The position numbers and the translations under genes are program-made. A model generated the notes under the pieces. That model did no database searches and was not told the origin of the DNA. It saw only the letters and a program-made list of their open reading frames with translations. This document shows, in pieces, positions 1 through 9,985 of a stretch of DNA of 64,000 bases (positions within the stretch are counted from its first letter, which is position 1; the number at the start of each line of letters is the position of its first letter). The DNA lies in the NCBI RefSeq assembly GCF_021513255.1, contig NZ_CP090977.1:2108001-2172000 (forward strand), given 5' to 3'. The stretch comes from Planococcus sp. 107-1 (GTDB lineage Bacteria; Bacillota; Bacilli; Bacillales_A; Planococcaceae).

Positions 1-75
1 GACGGTGTGTTCAGAATAATTCTTTTCGAGTTGAATGTAGGTCATAAATGATTTGAGCATCTCTTCTTTATTCAT
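1..75 (-). CDS. xerC: Tyrosine recombinase XerC, N-terminal fragment
   Basis: Only the first 25 codons lie in the window; the rest runs off the left edge. The translated start (MNKEEMLKSFMTYIQLEKNY) resembles the N-terminal SAM-like, core-DNA-binding domain of XerC/CodV recombinases, which resolve chromosome dimers at dif. The ATG at 73-75 is preceded by a GGTGGG ribosome site. Position directly after trmFO matches the trmFO-xerC(codV) order of Bacillales, which is a main reason for the call. A terminator separates it from trmFO, so it may have its own promoter. Confidence 0.8.
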   Translation of the reverse strand, partial: MNKEEMLKSFMTYIQLEKNYSEHTV

Positions 76-106
76 CCGATGGACCCACCTTTTTTGTACA
101 AATAGA

Positions 107-144
107 AAAGCCTCTAAATTATAACAACATTTAGAGGCTTTTTT
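107..144 (-). terminator. Rho-independent terminator after trmFO
   Basis: Arms at 108-119 and 129-140 (AAGCCTCTAAAT and its complement) form a 12-bp stem with a 9-base loop. Short T runs flank both sides, so it could work in both directions. It lies just past the trmFO stop. Confidence 0.85.
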
Positions 145-147
145 CAA

Positions 148-1457
148 TTAAACCGTCACGGTATTCATAAAATTGTGAATCGCTGCCAGTGCACGGTCAG
201 CGTGCTTCTCTGCGCGTTCCTGCTTGGATTTTACGCGTTCGCCTAAATCCGGGAACAAACCGAAGTTGATGTTCATCGGCTGGAAGTTTTTGCTGTCAGC
301 TTCCGTGATATAGCGGGCCATGCTTCCCAAAGCCGTTTCCGCCGGGAAGATGATCTGTTCTTCTCCAAGGGCAAGTTTAGCAGCATTGACTCCTGCAAGC
401 AATCCGCTTCCCGCTGATTCTACGTAGCCTTCAACGCCTGTCATTTGGCCGGCAAAGAAGATATTCGGATTCGCTTTCAATTGATACGTCGGCTTCAATA
501 CCCGCGGCGAGTTGATGAATGTATTGCGGTGCATTACACCGTATCTGACGATTTCTACATTCTCAAGCCCTGGAATCAAACGAAGCACTTCTTTTTGAGG
601 TCCCCATTTCAAATGTGTTTGGAAACCGACAATATTGTAAAGCGTACCGGCAGCATCGTCCTGACGAAGCTGTACGACTGCATATGGGCGCTTGCCAGTT
701 TTCGGATCTTCAAGCCCTACCGGCTTCATCGGTCCGAACGTCAACGTTTTTTCCCGCGTGCCGCCATAACTTCAACCGGCATACAGCCTTCAAAATAAAT
801 CTCTTTTTCAAATTCTTTCAAAGGCACAACTTCCGCTTCAACTAAAGCCGTATGGAAACGTTTAAATTCTTCTTCCGTCATCGGGCAATTTAAATAAGCC
901 GCTTCCCCTTTGTCATACCGGGATTTCAAATAGACTTTATCCATATCAATGCTGTCTTTTTCAACAATCGGCGCTGCCGCATCGTAGAAGTAAAGGTATT
1001 CTTCACCCGTCAATTCTCTGATTTTTTCAGCCAAAGCCGGTGAAGTTAGCGGACCTGTTGCAATGATTGTGATGCCTTCTGGTATTTCCGTTACTTCTTC
1101 GTTGATCACTTCGACTAAAGGATGATTGCGGACTTTGTCAGTTACCATCCCAGCAAACTCGTGGCGGTCAACTGCTAATGCTCCACCTGCAGGGACCGAA
1201 GCGCGGTCAGCAGATTCGATGATGACCGAATCCATGTGGCGCATTTCCTCTTTGATCACTCCGACTGCATTTGTAAGAGAGTTTGCACGCAATGAATTGC
1301 TGCATACCAATTCTGCAAATTTATCTGTATGGTGCGCAGGCGTCTGTTTTACTGGACGCATCTCATAAAGACGCACATTAATTCCTCGTTTGGCTACTTG
1401 CCAAGCTGCTTCACTTCCAGCAAGGCCTGCCCCTATCACGTTTACATACTTCGTCAT
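148..1457 (-). CDS. trmFO: Methylenetetrahydrofolate--tRNA-(uracil-5)-methyltransferase TrmFO (frameshifted here)
   Basis: TrmFO makes m5U54 in the tRNA T-loop using methylene-THF and FAD/NADH. The N-terminus has the FAD-binding [10 protein letters not shown] glycine motif near residues 9-18. Later come the family blocks [27 protein letters not shown] and [15 protein letters not shown]. The frame breaks at 747-752, a run of six A on the coding strand after codons for ARGKK. Adding one A joins both halves into about 436 residues, the normal family length. The ATG at 1455-1457 has an AGAGGTG ribosome site. It follows topA by 19 bases, as in other Bacillales. The break is most likely a sequencing error. 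Confidence 0.95.
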
Positions 1458-1476
1458 GTTTTAACACCTCTGTTTA

Positions 1477-3546
1477 TTATTGAACTTCTTCTTTGTAATC
1501 ACAGCTTGTACAATTGATCTGCACGCCTTTTTTGACTTTCTTTTCGACAAGCAGCTCACTGCATTTCGGACACGGCCGTTCGATGGGTTTATCCCAAGAA
1601 ACAAAGTCGCATTCCGGATAGCGTTCACAGCCATAGAAAATTCGGCGTTTCTTGCTTTTGCGTTCCACGATTTCGCCTTCTTTGCAGGTCGGGCATGTGA
1701 CGCCGATATGCTTGACGATCGCTTTTGTATTCCGGCATTCCGGGAAATTGCTGCAAGCCATGAATTTGCCGTACCGGCCAAGCTTAAAGACCATAGCTGA
1801 ACCGCACACTTCACAATCTTCTCCTGCAGGCTCATCTTTAATCTGGACTTTCTCCATTTCATTTTCAGCGACTTCGAGATCTTTTTCAAAATCCTTGAAG
1901 AATACATCAATGATGGCGCGCCAGTCGATATCGCCTTCTTCTACACTGTCCAAGTCATTTTCCATTTTCGCGGTAAACTCAATATTCAAGATATCCGGAA
2001 AAAATTCACTAACCAGACCGTGGACGATTTCTCCGAGTTCTGTCGGGATAAATCGTTTCGCATCCAATGCCACATACCCTCGTTTTTGAATCGTATCCAA
2101 TGTCGGAGCATATGTTGATGGCCGGCCTATTCCCAATTCTTCCAAGGTGCGGACTAAACGGGCTTCCGTATAACGCGGCGGCGGCTGAGTAAAATGCTGT
2201 TTCGGATCAATTGTGACAGCTTCTACAATATCACCTTCTGCCATATCGGGCAAAATATTGTCTTTATCTTCAGTCTGATCATCCGTGCCTTCAATATAGA
2301 GTTTCATGAATCCCGGGAACTTCACTTGGGATCCATTTGCACGGAAGACCGCTTCTCCGTTTTGCAGTTCAGCCATCACTGTATCTAAGATAGCCGGTGA
2401 CATTTGGCTCGCGACGAAACGGTCCCAAATCAATTTATACAATCGGTATAAATCACGGGACAAAATGCTTTTCAACGATTCCGGTGTCCGCATCACACTG
2501 GTCGGACGGACCGCTTCATGGGCGTCCTGTGATTTGGCTGATTGTTTAGCGGCAGTGGTCTTAGTTACATAATCGTCTCCGTAATTGCTTGTAATAAAAT
2601 CCAATGCATCTTTTTTGGCCGTTTCGGAAATCCGGGTTGAATCGGTTCGCATATACGTGATCAAACCTGTGATCCCTTCTTTACCGACTGCGATGCCTTC
2701 ATATAATTGCTGTGCTAACATCATCGTTTTCTTCGCACGGAAGTTTAATTTGCGGGCTGCTTCCTGTTGGAGGGATGAAGTTGTAAAAGAAGGGGAAGGA
2801 TTTCTCTTTCTTTCTTTTTTCACAACGCGGTTCACAGTGAACTTCTTATCTTTCATCGAAGCCATGACAGCTTTTACATCTTCTTCGTTTTGTAATTTCA
2901 TTTTTTCAGTGGCAGAGCCATAATACTGCGCTTCGAATTTCTTCTTCGCTTTTTCAAACTCGCCTGTAATGGACCAGTACTCTTCGGGCTCGAAATTTTT
3001 GATTTCATTTTCCCGATCGATGATCAAACGCAAAGCGACGGATTGAACACGCCCTGCCGATAAGCCTTTTTTCACTTTTTTCCACAGGATCGGGCTGATG
3101 CTATAACCCACTAAACGGTCTAATATCCGTCTCGCTTGCTGTGCATCCACCAAATCCATGTCGATTTTTCGCGGATGTTTGAATGATTCTTTAATGGCAT
3201 CTTTTGTAATTTCATTGAATACTACTCGGCATTCCGTTGTCTGGTCTACTCCGAGCGCATTTGCCAAATGCCACGCAATTGCTTCCCCTTCGCGATCCGG
3301 GTCAGCTGCGAGAAAGACTTTCTTCGCTTTTTTTGCTTCTTTTTTCAAATCCTGCAAAATGGGGCCTTTGCCTCTAATGGTGATATAACGCGGTTCATAA
3401 TTATTTTCAACATCCACACCCATCTGGCTGCGGGGAAGATCCCGCAAATGGCCAAGTGAAGCCCGGACTTTATACTTTTTCCCTAAATAACGTTCGATTG
3501 TTTTCGCTTTAGCCGGCGATTCTACAATCACTAAATAATCCGACAT
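1477..3546 (-). CDS. topA: DNA topoisomerase I (type IA)
   Basis: Relaxes negative supercoils by cutting one strand. The 689-residue protein is intact and of standard length. The Toprim domain opens the protein ([16 protein letters not shown], and the acidic [12 protein letters not shown] motif near residue 85). The catalytic tyrosine lies in [14 protein letters not shown] near residue 300. The C-terminus carries three zinc-ribbon repeats starting [16 protein letters not shown] and CPKCSELL, the first two ending in FPEC and YPEC. The ATG has a strong GAGGAGG ribosome site. It sits between dprA and trmFO, the usual Bacillales order. Confidence 0.98.
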   Translation of the reverse strand: MSDYLVIVESPAKAKTIERYLGKKYKVRASLGHLRDLPRSQMGVDVENNYEPRYITIRGKGPILQDLKKEAKKAKKVFLAADPDREGEAIAWHLANALGVDQTTECRVVFNEITKDAIKESFKHPRKIDMDLVDAQQARRILDRLVGYSISPILWKKVKKGLSAGRVQSVALRLIIDRENEIKNFEPEEYWSITGEFEKAKKKFEAQYYGSATEKMKLQNEEDVKAVMASMKDKKFTVNRVVKKERKRNPSPSFTTSSLQQEAARKLNFRAKKTMMLAQQLYEGIAVGKEGITGLITYMRTDSTRISETAKKDALDFITSNYGDDYVTKTTAAKQSAKSQDAHEAVRPTSVMRTPESLKSILSRDLYRLYKLIWDRFVASQMSPAILDTVMAELQNGEAVFRANGSQVKFPGFMKLYIEGTDDQTEDKDNILPDMAEGDIVEAVTIDPKQHFTQPPPRYTEARLVRTLEELGIGRPSTYAPTLDTIQKRGYVALDAKRFIPTELGEIVHGLVSEFFPDILNIEFTAKMENDLDSVEEGDIDWRAIIDVFFKDFEKDLEVAENEMEKVQIKDEPAGEDCEVCGSAMVFKLGRYGKFMACSNFPECRNTKAIVKHIGVTCPTCKEGEIVERKSKKRRIFYGCERYPECDFVSWDKPIERPCPKCSELLVEKKVKKGVQINCTSCDYKEEVQ

Positions 3547-3604
3547 GAATATTCCTCCTCATAGAGGTTTCTTAAAATGAATAAAAGAATTACCTGATGC
3601 AAAA

Positions 3605-3610
3605 TGTATA
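3605..3610 (-). promoter_or_regulatory. Possible extended -10 promoter for topA
   Basis: On the minus strand TG-T-TATACA is an extended -10 about 60 bases before the topA ATG. A TTGCAT lies upstream but only 15 bases away, so the -35 is uncertain. No terminator is visible between dprA and topA, so read-through is also likely. Confidence 0.35.
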
Positions 3611-3650
3611 ACAGTTTTTGTCGGAATGCAAGGTTTTTCATTTTGCTTAG

Positions 3651-4544
3651 TTATAAATCCTCTGTAAGTTGGGGGTATTCTTCCAGTACTCGCACCCCGT
3701 CCCATAGCGGTACAGCGCCTTCTGCGATGAGTTTATGGGGTCCTGCAGATAAAGGTGAGTAAATATCGCCTGGAATCGCAAAAACGTCTCTGCCATGCTC
3801 CAGTGCATGTTCTATTGTACTCATAGTTCCACTCTTCACTTTTGCTTCAGTCACAATAACCCCTTTTGACAACCCACTAATGATGCGATTTCTCATCGGA
3901 AAATTCCATCTTAGCGGCTGCATATAGGGAGGGTACTCCGTTATTACTAAATGGGTTTCTTCTATTATATTATTGAGCGGCAGATTTTCTTTTGGATAGG
4001 GGTTCAAAAAACCGCTGCCGGTCACTGCAATGGTCCGGCCGCCATTGTCGATAACCGCTTGATGGGCCATTGCATCTGCACCGACCGCGAGTCCGCTGAC
4101 AATAACGGTTTTTTTCGCAATCAAAGGCGGAAGCAAGGTCTTTATGGCTGCCCGTGAGTAGCCAGTAGCTTTTCTGGAACCGATTATGGCTATTTTAAAA
4201 GGCGCTAAAAGCAGGGAAGCATCGCCTTTTGCATACAGGATGGCTGGCGGGTCGATCAAATCCAGCAAACTTTCGGGGTAATGGGAGTGGAAATAAGATA
4301 TGGGGGTTATCTTATGTTTTTTATAAAGTTCGTCAAAAGGAATATGCAAAGAATCCGTGTATGCTTTTTTCAATGACGCAGCTTGAGTCATTGAAATTCC
4401 AAGCAATACTGACCATTCATTCAATGGCCTGTTTCTCAAAAGGCCCAGTTCAGGATCGTCTTCCATTAGGCGCAAGATCCGGTTTAATGGTTTTGGATAA
4501 ACATAATGAAGTGCATAGAATCGCTGCAAAAATTCTTCAGTCAT
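3651..4544 (-). CDS. dprA: DNA-processing protein DprA (Smf)
   Basis: DprA loads RecA on incoming single-stranded DNA during transformation. The Rossmann-like domain is clear: GSRKATGYSRAAI near residue 120, SGLAVGADAMAHQAV near 150, GRTIAVTGSGF, and later FPMRNRIISGLSKGVIVTEA. The protein is 297 residues, normal for the family. The N-terminal 80 or so residues hold a helical part as in other Firmicutes members. The ATG has a GAGGAGG ribosome site. It lies between sucD and topA, a common Bacillales arrangement, and a terminator separates it from sucD. Confidence 0.97.
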   Translation of the reverse strand: MTEEFLQRFYALHYVYPKPLNRILRLMEDDPELGLLRNRPLNEWSVLLGISMTQAASLKKAYTDSLHIPFDELYKKHKITPISYFHSHYPESLLDLIDPPAILYAKGDASLLLAPFKIAIIGSRKATGYSRAAIKTLLPPLIAKKTVIVSGLAVGADAMAHQAVIDNGGRTIAVTGSGFLNPYPKENLPLNNIIEETHLVITEYPPYMQPLRWNFPMRNRIISGLSKGVIVTEAKVKSGTMSTIEHALEHGRDVFAIPGDIYSPLSAGPHKLIAEGAVPLWDGVRVLEEYPQLTEDL

Positions 4545-4568
4545 TTGCTTCCTCCTCTATTTTTCTGT

Positions 4569-4604
4569 AAAAAAATAAGGCGCATCCAAAAGATGCGCCT
4601 TATT
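4569..4604 (-). terminator. Terminator after sucCD
   Basis: Arms 4574-4587 and 4591-4604 (AATAAGGCGCATC and complement) with a short loop, followed on the minus strand by seven T. It ends the sucC-sucD transcript. Confidence 0.92.
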
Positions 4605-4611
4605 CTATTTA

Positions 4612-5514
4612 TTAATGAGTCTTACATTTGTCGTAAAGGCCTTTTTCTTTGATCACTTTGATCAAAGTTTCGCCAATTACAGATGGAGTGTCCGCAACTT
4701 CGATTCCAGCTTCGTTCATCGCTTTAATCTTGTCTGCAGCAGTTCCTTTACCGCCAGAAATGATCGCACCGGCATGGCCCATACGTTTTCCTTCTGGAGC
4801 AGTTTGTCCGCCGATAAAGCCGACTACAGGCTTCGTCATGTTGGCTTTCACCCACGCAGCAGCCTCTTCTTCTGCTGTTCCGCCGATTTCACCGATCATA
4901 ACTACAGCATACGTATCTTCGTCTTCGTTGAAAGCTTTCAATACGTCGATGAAGTTCGTGCCGTTTACTGGATCTCCGCCGATTCCGACTGCAGTAGACT
5001 GGCCGATGCCTTCTTCAGACAATTGGTGAGTCGCTTCATACGTTAAAGTACCAGAACGCGAAACTACGCCGACATGTCCTTTTTTATGGATATAGCCTGG
5101 CATGATACCGATTTTGCACTCGTCAGGTGTGATGACGCCTGGGCAGTTCGGTCCAACTAAACGTGTCTTCTTGCCTTCCATATAGCGCTTCACTTTTACC
5201 ATATCCAATACTGGAATGTGCTCAGTGATGCAGATCGCCATATCAAGGTCAGCATCGACAGCTTCGAGAATCGCATCAGCAGCAAAAGGAGCTGGTACGT
5301 AAATTACAGATACGTTTGCGCCAGTAGCTTTAACGGCATCTTGAACAGTGTTGAAGACAGGTACGCCTTCTACTTCAGTTCCGCCTTTGCCCGGTGTTAC
5401 ACCAGCAACGATTTTCGTTCCGTATTCAAGCATTTGTTTTGTGTGGAAAAGGGCAGTTGACCCTGTAATTCCCTGCACAAGTACTTTCGTGTCTTTGTTA
5501 ATATATACACTCAT
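4612..5514 (-). CDS. sucD: Succinate--CoA ligase, alpha subunit
   Basis: With SucC it interconverts succinyl-CoA and succinate with nucleotide phosphorylation in the TCA cycle. The 300-residue protein has the N-terminal CoA-binding Rossmann domain ([17 protein letters not shown], then GVTPGKGG) and the ligase domain with the phosphohistidine motif GHAGAII near residue 245. [20 protein letters not shown] is typical. It starts 17 bases after the sucC stop behind an AAGGGCAGGG ribosome site, so the two subunits are co-translated. Confidence 0.98.
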   Translation of the reverse strand: MSVYINKDTKVLVQGITGSTALFHTKQMLEYGTKIVAGVTPGKGGTEVEGVPVFNTVQDAVKATGANVSVIYVPAPFAADAILEAVDADLDMAICITEHIPVLDMVKVKRYMEGKKTRLVGPNCPGVITPDECKIGIMPGYIHKKGHVGVVSRSGTLTYEATHQLSEEGIGQSTAVGIGGDPVNGTNFIDVLKAFNEDEDTYAVVMIGEIGGTAEEEAAAWVKANMTKPVVGFIGGQTAPEGKRMGHAGAIISGGKGTAADKIKAMNEAGIEVADTPSVIGETLIKVIKEKGLYDKCKTH

Positions 5515-5531
5515 TTTTGTCCCTGCCCTTC

Positions 5532-6692
5532 TTAGCCTACAAGTTCTACGATCTTTTTAGCGCCTTCTGCCATTGTGCCGGCTGCGACAATATCAAGACC
5601 TGATTCGTTCAGCAGTTTTTTACCTAATTCTACGTTTGTTCCTTCAAGACGAACGACTAAAGGTACATTCAAGCTAACTTCTTTAGCTGCTTGGATAACG
5701 CCTTCTGCGATGATGTCGCACTTCATGATACCGCCGAAAATGTTAACGAAAATTCCTTTTACATTCTGATCTGAAAGAATGATTTTGAAAGCTTCCGTTA
5801 CTTTCTCAGCAGTGGCACCGCCCCCAACGTCAAGGAAGTTAGCGGGTGTTCCGCCGTAGTAGTTGATCGTATCCATTGTTGCCATAGCAAGTCCGGCGCC
5901 GTTAACCATACAGCCGATATTCCCATCTAAAGAAATGTAGCTTAAGTCATACTTAGAAGCTTCAATTTCTTTCGCATCTTCTTCGTCGTAGTCGCGCATT
6001 TCCATAACGTCCTGATGACGGTAAAGAGCGTTTGCATCAAAGTTGAATTTCGCATCCAATGCTACTACTTGTCCGTCTCCAGTCACCACTAATGGGTTGA
6101 TTTCAACGATGGCTGCATCTGTATCCACGTATGCTTGATACAAACCAAGCATAAGTTTAGCTGCTTTGTTTACCAATTTAGCCGGGATATTCATGTTGAA
6201 TGCCATGCGGCGAGCTTGGAAACCAGTAAGTCCTACAACCGGATCGATTTCTTCATAGAAAAGGCGTTCCGGAGTATTTGCTGCTACTTCCTCGATATCC
6301 ATTCCGCCTTCTTCAGAACCCATAAGAGTTACGCGAGAAGTTTCGCGGTCTAGTACTAAACCAAGGTAGTATTCTTTTTGGATATCGCTTCCCGCTTCAA
6401 TGTACAAGCGTTTCACTTCTTTGCCTTCGGGACCTGTTTGATGCGTAACTAACACTTTGCCAAGTAGTTCCTTCGCATATGTACGCACTTCATCCAAGTT
6501 CTTCGCAAGTTTAACTCCGCCGGCTTTACCGCGGCCACCTGCGTGGATTTGGGCTTTCACCACAACAACATCTGTACCAAGTTCTTTAGCCGCTTTCACT
6601 GCTTCTTCCGGAGAAAAAGCTACATGGCCTTCAGGAACTGATACTCCATATTGCTTTAGGATTTGTTTTCCCTGATATTCATGGATATTCAT
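5532..6692 (-). CDS. sucC: Succinate--CoA ligase [ADP-forming], beta subunit
   Basis: Beta subunit of succinyl-CoA synthetase, carrying the ATP-grasp nucleotide site. It begins [17 protein letters not shown], a hallmark start, and has [15 protein letters not shown] near residue 46 and EINPLVVT near 198. The C-terminal flavodoxin-like ligase domain includes [10 protein letters not shown]. The protein is 386 residues, the standard length. The ATG follows a GGAGG site. It is first in the sucCD operon and has its own promoter about 50 bases upstream. Confidence 0.98.
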   Translation of the reverse strand: MNIHEYQGKQILKQYGVSVPEGHVAFSPEEAVKAAKELGTDVVVVKAQIHAGGRGKAGGVKLAKNLDEVRTYAKELLGKVLVTHQTGPEGKEVKRLYIEAGSDIQKEYYLGLVLDRETSRVTLMGSEEGGMDIEEVAANTPERLFYEEIDPVVGLTGFQARRMAFNMNIPAKLVNKAAKLMLGLYQAYVDTDAAIVEINPLVVTGDGQVVALDAKFNFDANALYRHQDVMEMRDYDEEDAKEIEASKYDLSYISLDGNIGCMVNGAGLAMATMDTINYYGGTPANFLDVGGGATAEKVTEAFKIILSDQNVKGIFVNIFGGIMKCDIIAEGVIQAAKEVSLNVPLVVRLEGTNVELGKKLLNESGLDIVAAGTMAEGAKKIVELVG

Positions 6693-6741
6693 CTGTCATC
6701 CTCCAATCAAACATCTGTCTCGTAATTTTATTGCCTCTACC

Positions 6742-6770
6742 ATTGTATTAAAGTTGTCATCGAATGTCCA
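6742..6770 (-). promoter_or_regulatory. Sigma-A-type promoter for sucCD
   Basis: Minus strand reads TGGACA (6765-6770), 17 bases, TACAAT (6742-6747). Each box is five of six to consensus and it lies about 50 bases before the sucC ATG. Confidence 0.75.
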
Positions 6771-6824
6771 CAGTTGATGATTATCGCCCTAAAAACTTAG
6801 ACTATTCAAAATCCAATTTAATGT

Positions 6825-7600
6825 TTATAACGGTTTTTTCAGACGCATCGACTTGATCGGCTCGAAAGTTTTGCGGTGGATCGGAGTTGCCCCGTATTGC
6901 GCAAGCGCCGCCAAATGCTCTTTTGTGCCGTATCCTGCATGATGTTCGAAGCCATACTCCGGATATTCTTTGGCGTATTGGTCCATGATGGCGTCCCGCC
7001 CTGTTTTTGCCAATATGGAAGCGGCTGCGATCGCCAAACTTTTCGCATCGCCTTTGATAATGGATTCGCAAGGCTGGTCAGTATTCAGCTTCATTGCATC
7101 CGCTAAAATAATGTGTGGCTGCGGAGTGAGGGATCGAGCCGCTGCTGTCATGGATTCTTTCGTTGCCTGATAAATATTCAGGCGGTCGATCGCTTCTGGC
7201 GATTGGCTATGAACCGCATAGCTCACCGCTATTTCTTTAATAATTTCAGCAAAATGATTCCGCTTCGCTTTTGATAATTTTTTAGAATCGTCAAGCCCTA
7301 CAAGAGCTGTACAATCTTCCGGCAAGATAACGGCTGCTGTAACGACTGGTCCGCAAGCGGTCCCCGCCCTGCTTCATCGATTCCGGCAACCAATGCCTGC
7401 GGATGGCTTCTGAATGATTCATCAAAAGCCAATTTTGCACCATGATTCTGCATCAGCTTCAACTTGGCTTCTTTTTTCCGCTGCCATGTTTTCAATAAGG
7501 CTTGAACGCTTTTCCGCTCATCTTTTTGCAGTTCATCCATCCACGCGTCCCATTCTTCCAATGCGGCTAATTTTGCTTTGATGTCATTAATTTTCTGCAT
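6825..7600 (-). CDS. rnhB: Ribonuclease HII (frameshifted here)
   Basis: RNase HII removes RNA primers and single ribonucleotides from DNA. The N-terminal 70 residues form the extra helical region seen in Bacillales RnhB. The catalytic domain starts VAGIDEAGRGPLA, with the first acidic pair, and continues GLDDSKKLS, ILADAMKLN and HAAGYGTKEH-like residues. The frame breaks at 7351-7352, where the coding strand has GG; one extra G restores AGPVVTAAVILPEDC between the halves. The repaired protein is about 258 residues, the expected length. The ribosome site is weak (AGAAAGAAG). The neighbour rbgA is the same as in B. subtilis. Confidence 0.94.
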
Positions 7601-7641
7601 GTTCTCAACTTCTTTCTGAATAGTTGTTTCCGGTTAAACGG

Positions 7642-7682
7642 CAAAAGAAAAGGCTGTGCCCAATTGCTTGAGAACAGCCTTT
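7642..7682 (-). terminator. Terminator between rbgA and rnhB
   Basis: Arms AAAGGCTGT (7674-7682 read on minus) and ACAGCCTTT (7648-7657) with a long loop, then a T-rich tail on the minus strand. It lies directly after the rbgA stop. Confidence 0.8.
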
Positions 7683-7693
7683 CATGTTTGGAA

Positions 7694-8563
7694 TCATTCT
7701 TCCTCTTCCGTAATCATTTCGTCTTTGTAATCGAAAGTGATTTTCCCGAGATGCTGATTCCGGATATCGCGCACGATGATTTCTGCGGTCATTTCATAGT
7801 CCACTTCACCATCATTCGTTAAGCATCTTCTTTTCTTGCCGATTTTATCGAAAGTATCGACAATCTCTTCATCTACCTGTTCAATTCCGTATCTTTCCAA
7901 CAGACGCTCTGGGTAGCGCTGCTCCAGAAAGTTCAATGAATAAATCGCCAGCTCCTGCATTTGGATGACTGAGTCCTTGATTGCACCGGTTACGGCCAGC
8001 TTAAAACCGATTTCCGGATCTTCAAATTTCGGCCAGAGGATCCCCGGCGTATCGAGCAATTCGATTTCCTTGCCTACTTTGATCCATTGCTGCGCTTTTG
8101 TGACTCCAGGCATATTGCCGGTTTTCGCTAAGCTTTTTTTGGAAAGGCGGTTAATGAGCGTCGATTTCCCGACGTTCGGGATCCCAACGATCATGGCACG
8201 GATGGCGCGGGGCTTAATGCCTTTAGCAATCATCCGATCCCATTTTTCCGCAAGAATTTCTTTTGAAGCTTTTGTAACCAATTGCAGTCCTTTGCCTTCA
8301 AGTGAATTGATGGCAACGGCTCTTGTTCCTTGATCTTCAAAATATCGAATCCATTTTTTGGTTTCAACATCATCTGCCATGTCCATTTTGTTTAATATGA
8401 TCAAACGGGGTTTTTGCTGAATCACTTGATCAATCATTGGATTTCGCGAAGATAAAGGCAACCGGGCATCCACAAGTTCGAAAATGATATCAACCAGTTT
8501 CAGTTTTTCCGTAACTTCTCTTCTGGCTTTGGCCATATGCCCAGGAAACCATTGTATCGTCAT
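7694..8563 (-). CDS. rbgA: Ribosome biogenesis GTPase RbgA (YlqF)
   Basis: RbgA is needed for late assembly of the 50S subunit. It is a circularly permuted GTPase: the G4 motif NKMD near residue 60 comes before G1 ([14 protein letters not shown], near 130) and G3 (DTPGILWP). The N-terminal [17 protein letters not shown] is diagnostic. The C-terminal domain after about 180 is the RNA-binding ANTAR-like part. I place the start at the ATG 8561-8563, since the AAGGAG site is correctly spaced for it; a GTG three codons earlier is too close to the site. It follows lepB by 12 bases, one operon. Confidence 0.97.
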   Translation of the reverse strand: MTIQWFPGHMAKARREVTEKLKLVDIIFELVDARLPLSSRNPMIDQVIQQKPRLIILNKMDMADDVETKKWIRYFEDQGTRAVAINSLEGKGLQLVTKASKEILAEKWDRMIAKGIKPRAIRAMIVGIPNVGKSTLINRLSKKSLAKTGNMPGVTKAQQWIKVGKEIELLDTPGILWPKFEDPEIGFKLAVTGAIKDSVIQMQELAIYSLNFLEQRYPERLLERYGIEQVDEEIVDTFDKIGKKRRCLTNDGEVDYEMTAEIIVRDIRNQHLGKITFDYKDEMITEEEE

Positions 8564-8575
8564 TAAAAACACTCC

Positions 8576-9133
8576 TTAATTAATAACCCCTGCTTCTGCC
8601 ACTGGCCAGAACACGAAATTTGTACTGCCAATGACTTCGTCAATCGGAACAATTCCGATATGGCGGCTGTCTTTGCTGGCCCTCCGGTTATCGCCCATTA
8701 CGAACACATAGCCTTCCGGGATCGTACTTTGGTTAATCTTCTCTTCTAAAGTAAAGTCTTCTGTTAAAGTTCCAGTAATGCCTTGTTTATACTCATCTAA
8801 ATAAGGCTCATCGACCGCTTCTCCGTTAATGTATAATTGATCTTCCTCGTAAGCGATATGGTCGCCCGGCATCCCGATGATCCGTTTAATGTAGTCTTTT
8901 TGTTCCGGTGCATGGAAAACGATAATATCGAATCTGTCCGGCTCTCCGACAATGTATCCAATCTTATTGACAATCATCCGGTCCCCATGCTCCAAAGTCG
9001 GCATCATGGACTCTCCGTCCACCACAATCGGAGTGAAAAAGAAAAAGCGGATAATTGCAGCAATACCGAACGCGATCAGTAAAGCTTTAGACCATTCCCA
9101 AACCTCGTTTTTTTTCTTCGCTTCACGTTCCAT
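8576..9133 (-). CDS. lepB: Signal peptidase I
   Basis: Membrane serine protease that removes signal peptides after Sec or Tat export. One N-terminal membrane helix spans about residues 17-34 (ALLIAFGIAAIIRFFFF). The catalytic serine is in GESMMPTL (Ser42) and the general-base lysine in YIKRIIGMPGD (Lys83). The box-E motif GDNRRASKDSR follows near residue 148. At 185 residues it is the prokaryotic P-type. The chosen ATG has an AGGGAGG site seven bases upstream. It lies between rplS and rbgA, the place of sipX-type genes in Bacillales, and has its own promoter. Confidence 0.96.
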   Translation of the reverse strand: MEREAKKKNEVWEWSKALLIAFGIAAIIRFFFFTPIVVDGESMMPTLEHGDRMIVNKIGYIVGEPDRFDIIVFHAPEQKDYIKRIIGMPGDHIAYEEDQLYINGEAVDEPYLDEYKQGITGTLTEDFTLEEKINQSTIPEGYVFVMGDNRRASKDSRHIGIVPIDEVIGSTNFVFWPVAEAGVIN

Positions 9134-9162
9134 CCATGTTCCTCCCTAAACTTTCTGTTTTA

Positions 9163-9191
9163 ATTGTACAAGGATAATAAACTTTTAGCAA
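9163..9191 (-). promoter_or_regulatory. Promoter for lepB-rbgA
   Basis: Minus strand TTGCTA (9186-9191), 17 bases, TACAAT (9163-9168), about 30 bases before the lepB ATG. It begins immediately after the repeat array at 9201-9466. Confidence 0.7.
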
Positions 9192-9200
9192 AGACAAAGA

Positions 9201-9320
9201 AAAGCGGAGACGCCTTGTCAGCCGCGACAAGCGCTGGAAGTCTTGGCGGTAATGGCGGTCTTTTGCCATTGCCGAGAAGACTGAAGCGACCTCGAGCGGC
9301 TAGGCGTCGCAGCTGGACAC
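9201..9320. repeat. Palindromic intergenic repeat, copy 1
   Basis: A 120-base unit beginning AAAGCGGAGACGCC and ending CAGCTGGACAC. It folds on itself: GACGCCT (9209-9215) pairs with AGGCGTC (9302-9308), AGCCGC (9220-9225) with GCGGCT (9296-9301), and an inner hairpin pairs 9240-9256 with 9265-9281. The style resembles interspersed palindromic elements common in Bacillaceae and Planococcaceae genomes. It lies between the rplS terminator and the lepB promoter, so it is probably not part of either message. No coding sense. Confidence 0.85.
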
Positions 9321-9324
9321 TAAG

Positions 9325-9443
9325 AAAAGCGGAAACGGCCGTCTAGCCTCGACAAGCTTAAGGCGGATTGCCGAAGCGGCGGTTTTTGCCGCACAGGCGA
9401 GACGACTTAAGACCTCGAGAGGCTGGTCGTTGCAGCTGGACAC
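9325..9443. repeat. Palindromic intergenic repeat, copy 2
   Basis: Same orientation and end (CAGCTGGACAC at 9433-9443) as copy 1, with a diverged centre. AGCCTC (9345-9350) pairs with GAGGCT (9418-9423), replacing the AGCCGC/GCGGCT pair of copy 1, a compensatory change. An inner CTTAAG/CTTAAG pair and GCGGC/GCCGC hairpin form the core. Confidence 0.8.
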
Positions 9444-9466
9444 AAAAAGCGCAAACACCCTCCGCC
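9444..9466. repeat. Truncated third repeat copy
   Basis: AAAAAGCGCAAACACCC directly follows copy 2 and matches the left end of the repeat unit (AAAAGCGGAAACGGCC). It stops after about 20 bases. Confidence 0.5.
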
Positions 9467-9502
9467 CACACTAGTTCTCGATCAACAATTTCTTTTAATA
9501 AG

Positions 9503-9534
9503 CAAAAAGAAAGAGGGCGAATTCGCCCTCTTTC
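9503..9534 (-). terminator. Terminator after rplS
   Basis: A nearly perfect palindrome, GAAAGAGGGCGAATTCGCCC and on, with arms 9509-9521 and 9522-9534. Five T follow on the minus strand. Confidence 0.93.
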
Positions 9535-9546
9535 ATTAGTGCAATC

Positions 9547-9891
9547 TTATCGAATTTCTTTGATGCGTGCTGCTTTACCGCGTAGGTTGCGCAAGTAGTA
9601 CAATTTCGCACGACGTACTTTACCACGGCGAGTAACTTCAAGCTGTGCAATTTTTGGTGTGTGTACAGGGAATGTACGTTCAACACCAACACCATAAGAG
9701 ATTTTACGGACAGTGAATGATTCACTGATTCCGCCTCCACGGCGACCAATTACGACTCCTTCGTATACCTGGATACGTTCGCGAGTTCCCTCGACAACTT
9801 TCACGTGTACACGAACAGTGTCTCCCGGACGGAAATCTGGAAGATCCGTACGAAGTTGTTCTTTTGTAATGTCTGCAATAATGTTTTGCAT
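9547..9891 (-). CDS. rplS: 50S ribosomal protein L19
   Basis: L19 sits at the 30S-50S interface. The 114-residue protein contains [20 protein letters not shown], the strand core with [11 protein letters not shown], and the basic tail [20 protein letters not shown]. The longer reading frame upstream is not used: the ATG at 9889-9891 has an AGGAGAG site and begins [20 protein letters not shown], the family start. It follows trmD and has its own promoter and a structured leader, so its output can differ from that of trmD. Confidence 0.98.
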   Translation of the reverse strand: MQNIIADITKEQLRTDLPDFRPGDTVRVHVKVVEGTRERIQVYEGVVIGRRGGGISESFTVRKISYGVGVERTFPVHTPKIAQLEVTRRGKVRRAKLYYLRNLRGKAARIKEIR

Positions 9892-9979
9892 GTTTTTTTC
9901 TCTCCTTCTACAGATGCTCTTGCACACAATTGATTGTTGCAGCGGAACACCGTGATCCTGTACTTCACATAAAAGTACA
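9892..9979 (-). ncRNA. Probable L19 ribosomal protein leader
   Basis: About 88 bases between the mapped promoter and the rplS ATG. It begins with a hairpin CTGTACTT/AAGTACAG, followed by the conserved-looking GGTGTTCCGCTGCAAC. A structured L19 leader before rplS is known in Firmicutes. Assignment here rests on position and general form, not on a covariance search. Confidence 0.55.
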
Positions 9980-9985
9980 GACTCC

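Noticed and set aside
445..845. Plus-strand frames opposite trmFO, and similar antisense frames elsewhere
   Set aside because: They mirror codon structure of the real genes on the other strand and have no ribosome sites or family motifs.
9201..9466. CRISPR array
   Set aside because: The units are about 120 bases, adjacent and palindromic, without short direct repeats, unique spacers or cas genes.
9164..9598. Plus-strand open frames across the repeat array
   Set aside because: No ribosome sites, repetitive low-sense translation, and they run into rplS antisense.
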